DNA of 8,851 nucleotides. Origin: an uncultured Oxalobacteraceae bacterium (GTDB taxonomy: Bacteria > Pseudomonadota > Gammaproteobacteria > Burkholderiales > Burkholderiaceae). The position numbers and the translations under genes are program-made. This document shows, one piece after another, positions 5,962-8,851 of the stretch (positions are counted from its first letter, which is position 1; each line of letters begins with the position of its first letter). A model generated the notes under the pieces. It saw only the letters and a list, made by a program, of their open reading frames with translations. It was not told where the DNA came from and did not search any database. Location of the stretch: NCBI GenBank assembly GCA_946479255.1, contig CAMLFK010000211.1:1-8851 (forward strand). Reading direction: 5' to 3'.

Positions 5962-6814
5962 GGGGCAGGGCCTCCTTCAGTTCGATGATCGTCAACCGGC
6001 GCGCGTGCTCGCTGGTCGCGCCCGGCACCATGCTCTCGTGGCGCTTCTCGCCGGCGCCCAGGGCGCTCACACGAATCTGTCCGCCCATCGCGGCAGCAAG
6101 ATCGCCGACCCGATAGGCCGGCAGGTCTGGTATCGCTAGCTCGCCGCCGCACATCGTCGCCGCGGTGCTCAGCACCAGCTGCACAGCCTGGTCGAGCGAC
6201 ATCCAAAAGCGCGTGCAATCCGGGTCTGTCAGCACCAGGTCGCGGCCAGCGGCCAGCTCGCGGCGCCAAGTGGGGATCACACTGCCGGTGCTGCCGGCCA
6301 CGTTCCCATAGCGGCAGACGGCGAAGCGCGGGCCGGCCGCGCCACGCGCATTGTTCGCGGCCAGGAACAGCTTCTCGGCCAGCAGCTTCGAAGCGCCGTA
6401 CGCGTTGACCGGCTCGCAGGCCTTGTCGGTCGACAGTGCCACCACCTTGGCCACGCCGGCATCGGTGGCCGCCTGGATCACGTTCATGGCGCCCACCACG
6501 TTGGTTTTGACCATCTCGCCTGAGTCGTACTCCCCGACCTCGACGCGCTTCAGGGCGGCCGCATGCACCACCAGCTCAACGCCGTCCATGGCGCGGCGCA
6601 GGCGCTCGGCGTCGCGCACGTCGCCCACGAAGAAGCGCAGACGCGGGTCATCGCCGAACTCGGCGCGCATCGTGGCCTGCTTGTATTCGTCGCGGGACAG
6701 CACGCACACGCGCTCGGTCAGCTGCTGGTCCAGCACCGTACGCACGAAGCCACGGCCGAAGAAGCCGGTGCCGCCGGTGATCAGGATGCTCTGGTAGGTC
6801 ATTTCGTTCGCCAT
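5954..6814 (-). CDS. pseB: UDP-N-acetylglucosamine 4,6-dehydratase, PseB-like
   Basis: The 286-aa short-chain dehydrogenase has the NAD(P)-binding GGTGFFGRGF (14-23), HAAALKRV (84-91), KTNVVGAMNV (103-112), then STDKA (128-132) with Asp130 and Lys131, NAYGASK with Tyr139 and Lys143, and TRFWM (201-205). The TDK plus YxxxK active site and TRFWM are those of PseB/FlaA1-type dehydratases. PseB removes water from UDP-GlcNAc and inverts C5, the first step to pseudaminic acid. The soluble length and lack of membrane helices fit PseB rather than membrane FlaA1/CapD proteins. After GEKRHESMV the tail is short, so about 40 residues are missing at the end against the usual 325-345. No good Shine-Dalgarno precedes ATG at 6814; ATG at 6802 (MTYQSILITGG) matches family start length as well. 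It is the first gene of the cassette. Confidence 0.88.
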   Translation of the reverse strand: MANEMTYQSILITGGTGFFGRGFVRTVLDQQLTERVCVLSRDEYKQATMRAEFGDDPRLRFFVGDVRDAERLRRAMDGVELVVHAAALKRVEVGEYDSGEMVKTNVVGAMNVIQAATDAGVAKVVALSTDKACEPVNAYGASKLLAEKLFLAANNARGAAGPRFAVCRYGNVAGSTGSVIPTWRRELAAGRDLVLTDPDCTRFWMSLDQAVQLVLSTAATMCGGELAIPDLPAYRVGDLAAAMGGQIRVSALGAGEKRHESMVPGATSEHARRLTIIELKEALPHV

Positions 6815-6843
6815 AGTTTTATTAAATCGATACTCATTCGGAA
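6815..6843 (-). promoter_or_regulatory. AT-rich gap before the sugar cassette, possible promoter
   Basis: This 29-base gap is the only clear spacing in the run from the methyltransferase to the HTH gene and is much richer in A/T than its surroundings. On the minus strand it contains TTTAAT, one base from the sigma-70 -10 consensus, 7 bases before ATG 6814. No convincing -35 box is found at the right distance. If used, it would fire the cassette independently of the phage genes upstream and would favour the start at 6802. The evidence is weak. Confidence 0.25.
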
Positions 6844-6990
6844 TTAGGATTGCTTACTGGAACGGCACGGGGCGCCGTCCTCGGTGTGGCTGCCGACGAC
6901 GCCCTCGATCGCTTCCTGCGCGGCGCAGCACAGCATCATGGCGGCGCCGGTGAACATGCCGGCGGCGAAGATTGCGATGTTGGTCCACAT
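6844..6990 (-). CDS. DUF3789-like small membrane peptide, 48 aa
   Basis: Translating the minus strand by hand from ATG 6990 gives MWTNIAIFAAGMFTGAAMML at the start, then CCAAQEAIEGVVGSH and a polar tail ending KQS at a TAA. One hydrophobic segment (about residues 4-24) followed by a short acidic stretch is the pattern of DUF3789, tiny single-pass proteins common in phage late regions; their function is unknown. AGGAG (6998-7002) stands 7 bases before the ATG and overlaps the upstream stop codon, which strongly supports translation. The gene is easily missed because of its length. A Cys pair (21-22) follows the membrane segment. It resembles the 37-aa peptide at 7473-7586 in its AAGM core. Confidence 0.75.
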   Translation of the reverse strand: MWTNIAIFAAGMFTGAAMMLCCAAQEAIEGVVGSHTEDGAPCRSSKQS

Positions 6991-6997
6991 GGTCGGT

Positions 6998-7002
6998 CTC
7001 CT
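6998..7002 (-). promoter_or_regulatory. Strong Shine-Dalgarno of the 48-aa membrane peptide
   Basis: AGGAG on the minus strand, 7 bases from ATG 6990. It overlaps the TAG stop of the preceding gene (7001-7003), so the two genes are probably translationally linked. It is the main evidence that the short ORF is real. Confidence 0.65.
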
Positions 7003-7276
7003 ACACGAGTGCGAGTTGCGGTTGTGGCGTGGCCAGCGCCGTGACGGTGACCACGACGCGCGCTTCGCCGTCAGGCTCCATGCGCTCGGACGTTAGGCGG
7101 CGCACCCACTTGTTGTCCTCGATCTCGATCTCCATGTCCTCGAAGCTGTGAATGCGGGCGTCCGGGGCGCCCAGGCACTCACGGGGGGCGCCCTCGGCAA
7201 TCGGCTCGCCAGTGGCCACCCACTCGGCCCAGCGGTCGAGCAACACCTTGATGTTGTCGTATTGGTCCTGGCTCAC
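7001..7276 (-). CDS. Unknown 91-aa phage protein
   Basis: I do not recognise a family with confidence. The product begins MSQDQYDNIKVLLDRWAEWV, then has an ECLGAPDARIHSFEDMEIEIED stretch rich in acidic residues, and ends in a strand-like VVVTVTALATPQPQLALV. The opening (helix with RWA.W) recalls small antitermination-type proteins found after ninG in some phages, but the rest of such a domain is not there. It may be a shortened or diverged relative, or unrelated. The start is GTG at 7276 in a GTGA overlap with the previous stop. No membrane segment, Cys cluster or helix-turn-helix is visible. It lies five genes downstream of the methyltransferase and two upstream of the sugar cassette. Confidence 0.65.
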   Translation of the reverse strand: MSQDQYDNIKVLLDRWAEWVATGEPIAEGAPRECLGAPDARIHSFEDMEIEIEDNKWVRRLTSERMEPDGEARVVVTVTALATPQPQLALV

Positions 7277-7473
7277 GTGCGCACCTTCATGCGCGCAAGC
7301 GCCTGTTCGCCTTGCTGGATCACGCTGGATAGCTCAACGCGGAGCTTGATGTCATCAAGCGACTGAGCTGGGAGGCGCTTGAGCTGCGCCAGGGCGACGT
7401 GGCCACGGTCCAGCGCGCGCGCCATGCGGTAGGCGTGGATGCGCAACTTGATTCGGGATAGGAGCTTGCGCAT
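7273..7473 (-). CDS. Small basic helical protein, 66 aa, unknown
   Basis: The product starts MRKLLSRIKLRIHAYRMARA and is rich in Arg, Lys, Leu and Ala. It is predicted mostly helical, with an amphipathic N-terminal half and a second helix (DDIKLRVELSSVIQQGEQAL). No known motif is seen; nucleic acid or membrane-surface binding would fit its charge but cannot be shown. Two adjacent starts exist, GTG 7476 and ATG 7473. GGAGG at 7481-7485 is 7 bases from the ATG and only 4 from the GTG, so the ATG is chosen. It overlaps the stop of the membrane peptide upstream and ends in a GTGA junction. Confidence 0.65.
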   Translation of the reverse strand: MRKLLSRIKLRIHAYRMARALDRGHVALAQLKRLPAQSLDDIKLRVELSSVIQQGEQALARMKVRT

Positions 7474-7586
7474 CACTCGCCCTCCAGAAGTTCCTGAGCC
7501 TCGTCGGAGTCAATGCCGCGCATGACAGCGGTGAGGCAGAGAGCGCAGATCATGCCGGCGGCGATGATCATCAATTTGATTAGCAT
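7473..7586 (-). CDS. Tiny single-pass membrane peptide, 37 aa
   Basis: The product is MLIKLMIIAAGMICALCLTA followed by VMRGIDSDEAQELLEGE. It has one hydrophobic helix (about 2-22), then a short acidic tail. The pattern and the AAGM core match the DUF3789-like peptide at 6844-6990, and both may belong to the same loose group of small phage membrane proteins. Function is unknown. The start ATG 7586 lies within the last codons of ninG and is preceded by AAGGAG at good spacing. A longer frame in the same phase extends upstream, but that part is the shadow of ninG and has no support. Confidence 0.68.
   Translation of the reverse strand: MLIKLMIIAAGMICALCLTAVMRGIDSDEAQELLEGE
7481..7485 (-). promoter_or_regulatory. 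Shine-Dalgarno deciding the 66-aa gene start
   Basis: GGAGG on the minus strand, 7 bases before ATG 7473 and 4 before GTG 7476, favouring the ATG. It lies within the end of the upstream 37-aa gene. Confidence 0.5.
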
Positions 7587-8167
7587 GTTGTCTCCTTGAG
7601 TTGTTTTAGGCGGGCGCGGTAGTGGTTCTTGATTTCGATGAGCTGCTCGACGGTCCAGCGCGCGGGCTCGTGCTCGATCTCCAGCAACTCGACAGGCTCG
7701 CGCCCGATCTTCTGCACCAGGCGGATGCGGTACTCGACGATGTTGCCGCTCTTGTGGTTGTTGCACGGCACGCACTGCTTGTGACAGTTGGTCTCGTTGA
7801 AGCGGAGCGCCGGCTGTGCGCCGACCGATCGGTAGTGCCCGGCGTCGTAGCTGCCGGTGTGGTGCCGGCCGCAGCTGATGCAGGGCAGGGCAGCGTCACG
7901 GGCCCGGATGAAGGCATTGAACGCCGCCTGCGCCTCCTTGAGGTGGTCGCGGCGGGTTTTGAGCTTGCGTAGCCCCTCCTGGCGCTCGGATCGCTCCTTG
8001 CGTACGCGCTCGGTGGCTGCAAAGTCGATGGCGCACGGCGTCGAGCAGCACTTGTGCGTCATGCTGCGCGGGGTGAAGGGCTGGCGGCAGCTCTTGACCG
8101 CGCACTTACGGGTTCTAACCTTCGGTTCGGTCGGCAGGGTGCGCTTGAGTTCGGACGAACGGATCAT
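7580..8167 (-). CDS. ninG: NinG/Rap recombination protein
   Basis: The 195-aa product has an N-terminal Cys cluster (C22, C27, C40, C41, C45), a charged coiled-coil-like helix (about 52-80), and an HNH-like zinc domain with CISCG (96-100), YDAGHYRSVGA (107-117), LRFNETNCHKQC (121-132), CNNHKSGN (135-142) and YRIRL (146-150). This order is that of lambda NinG (Rap), a structure-specific endonuclease that cuts Holliday junctions and D-loops during phage recombination. Length matches the family (about 200). ATG 8167 overlaps the upstream stop as ATGA and GAGGT lies 6 bases before it. It marks the segment as the nin region of a lambdoid-style phage. All expected Cys and His residues are present, so it looks intact. 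Confidence 0.92.
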   Translation of the reverse strand: MIRSSELKRTLPTEPKVRTRKCAVKSCRQPFTPRSMTHKCCSTPCAIDFAATERVRKERSERQEGLRKLKTRRDHLKEAQAAFNAFIRARDAALPCISCGRHHTGSYDAGHYRSVGAQPALRFNETNCHKQCVPCNNHKSGNIVEYRIRLVQKIGREPVELLEIEHEPARWTVEQLIEIKNHYRARLKQLKETTC

Positions 8168-8415
8168 GGCCGCACCTCATCGATGCGGAGCTGGCGCGCG
8201 TCCACCTTGCGCAGCACGTAGATCACCGGGAAGTCGTCGCACTTGGGCATGCCTTCGCGCATGGCGATGGCCTCGACCTGGTTGCAGACAGAAATTTTCT
8301 GGCGCTCGAAGATGCAGCCTTCACAGTTCCCGGCGCGCTTCTCCTTCGTGGTGAAGTCCATGCCGGCCGGGTCCAGCGGCTCGTCGTACAACTTGGAAAG
8401 GTCAACATGCTTCAT
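8164..8415 (-). CDS. Small Cys-rich phage protein, 83 aa, unknown function
   Basis: The product begins MKHVDLSKLYDEPLDPAG and contains GNCEGCIFE, then VCNQVEAIA, then MPKCDDF: four cysteines in a C-x2-C-x10-C-x14-C-like arrangement that could hold a zinc ion or an iron-sulfur cluster. Similar short proteins occur among phage replication and recombination genes, but I know no assigned function. The start at ATG 8415 is preferred over the in-frame ATG 8430, because it forms an ATGA overlap with the methyltransferase stop and has GGGAG (8424-8428) 8 bases upstream. It ends in an ATGA overlap with ninG, so the three genes are tightly coupled. Confidence 0.75.
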   Translation of the reverse strand: MKHVDLSKLYDEPLDPAGMDFTTKEKRAGNCEGCIFERQKISVCNQVEAIAMREGMPKCDDFPVIYVLRKVDARQLRIDEVRP

Positions 8416-8851
8416 GCTAGTAGCTCCCATGCTGCTGCTTCCACTCGTGGTACTTGGCCATTTCCAAGGGCTTTAATGCGGTCCACCCGATTGGCCACCC
8501 CATCAGCCACTCGACCCATTCCGGGTTCAGCTGGCCACCATCCGAAGCCATAACCGCGTGGTCGATCCTGTCGTTCGCTCGACTCTTGCCACTCTTGCGC
8601 GTCAGGGATGCCGGGGAGGAGCCTTTGCTCGCGCTCGCGCACGGCGTCGGCCATCGCTTCACCGCCGCCGGCAGACTGGATTGCCGCCCACCGCGTTCCA
8701 TGCAAGCCGCGCCAGGTGGACCTTTCCAGTCTCTCGCGTTGGGCGTGGGCCATAATCCAGATGCGCTCTCGCAGATGGGGAGCTCCGGTATCGGCCGCAG
8801 AAATGACGCCCCATTCCGCATCGAACCCCATCGCGGCCAAGTCTCCGAGAA
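8412..8851 (-). CDS. Phage DNA (cytosine-5) methyltransferase, C-terminal part
   Basis: The reading frame is open to the right edge; the first visible residues are LGDLAAMGFDAEWGVISAAD, so the N-terminal half with the catalytic PCQ motif lies outside the window. Visible are GAPHLRERIWIMA (motif VIII, the RERxW element), a low-complexity target-recognition stretch, and the closing WWPAEPGMGRVADG, ANRVDRIKALGNGQVPRV, with GNGQVP as motif X that helps bind S-adenosylmethionine. This is the Dcm-like type common in phages, which methylates phage DNA and may protect it from host restriction. It stops at TGA 8412-8414, overlapping the next start. No start codon can be given. The same DNA also holds a second meaningful frame (see next entry). 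Confidence 0.88.
   Translation of the reverse strand, partial: LGDLAAMGFDAEWGVISAADTGAPHLRERIWIMAHAQRERLERSTWRGLHGTRWAAIQSAGGGEAMADAVREREQRLLPGIPDAQEWQESSERQDRPRGYGFGWWPAEPGMGRVADGVANRVDRIKALGNGQVPRVEAAAWELLA
8417..8821 (-). other. Second open frame with methyltransferase-like motifs inside the MTase gene
   Basis: In another minus-strand frame, an ORF of 134 residues from ATG 8821 to TAG 8417 reads SGLWPTPNARDWKGPPG, SSLPAAVKRWPTP and GGQLNPEWVEWLMGWPIGWT before ending. These phrases resemble the ends of other phage cytosine methyltransferases: LNPEWVEWLMGWP looks like motif IX. The main frame at the same bases gives the GNGQVP ending, also a known ending. Such shadow frames are usually meaningless, but this one keeps recognisable family motifs. 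It could be a remnant of a frameshift between two forms of the enzyme, a real overlapping gene, or an old frameshift fixed in one lineage. I would not call it a gene without conservation data. Confidence 0.35.
8424..8428 (-). promoter_or_regulatory. Shine-Dalgarno deciding the Cys-rich gene start
   Basis: GGGAG on the minus strand, 8 bases before ATG 8415. It overlaps the alternative ATG 8430, which argues against that upstream start. Confidence 0.5.

Noticed and set aside
5149..5988. 279-residue plus-strand frame
   Set aside because: Antisense to the aminotransferase and 121-aa genes; no motif and biased composition.
7606..8022. 138-residue Arg/Ser/Thr-rich frame inside ninG
   Set aside because: Low-complexity shadow frame; ninG in the other frame has all family motifs.
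1..8851. tRNA genes, CRISPR arrays, insertion sequences or attachment sites
   Set aside because: I saw no repeat-spacer pattern, transposase-like protein, clear tRNA cloverleaf or direct repeat flanking the cassette. By-eye reading could miss a short or diverged one.

Overview
This window looks like the late-region border of a high-GC temperate phage or prophage, most likely of a beta- or gammaproteobacterium. Every credible gene is on the minus strand, so the genes read from right to left. Most neighbours overlap by 1-16 bases (ATGA, GTGA or TAATG junctions), as in a compact phage operon. Phage identity rests on a NinG/Rap recombination protein, a phage-type DNA cytosine methyltransferase, tiny single-pass membrane peptides and a terminase small subunit. 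Host and lysogenic state cannot be decided from this window.

Right part (8851 to about 6844): the C-terminal part of a DNA cytosine methyltransferase (cut by the window edge), a small Cys-rich protein, NinG, a 37-aa membrane peptide, a 66-aa basic helical protein, a 91-aa unknown and a 48-aa DUF3789-like membrane peptide that falls between ORF predictions. This resembles the nin-to-late segment of lambdoid phages.

Middle part (6814 to 625): a carbohydrate cassette that reads as a nearly complete CMP-pseudaminic acid pathway. In transcription order it holds a PseB-like 4,6-dehydratase, a very short PseC-like DegT aminotransferase, an unrelated 121-aa phage-type protein, a PseF cytidylyltransferase, a Pse-associated methyltransferase, a PseA/WbpG-type amidotransferase, a HisF2-type ammonia channel/cyclase homologue, a GNAT acetyltransferase in the PseH role, and a PseI synthase. 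Together they predict an activated nonulosonic acid carrying an acetamidino group and possibly a methyl group. No PseG hydrolase, HisH-type glutaminase or glycosyltransferase is visible. Several enzymes are shorter than their cellular relatives.

Left part (640 to 1): a small helix-turn-helix protein, then a 130-base gap with an 8-bp inverted repeat and a strong rho-independent terminator on the minus strand, then the 5' part of the terminase small subunit gene. The cassette sits between an AT-rich gap (possible promoter) and this terminator, which is the layout of a phage moron (accessory cargo), although it lies in line with the late genes. The likely biological role is glycan modification of the host surface, flagellin or the virion. 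The sequence alone cannot choose between these.
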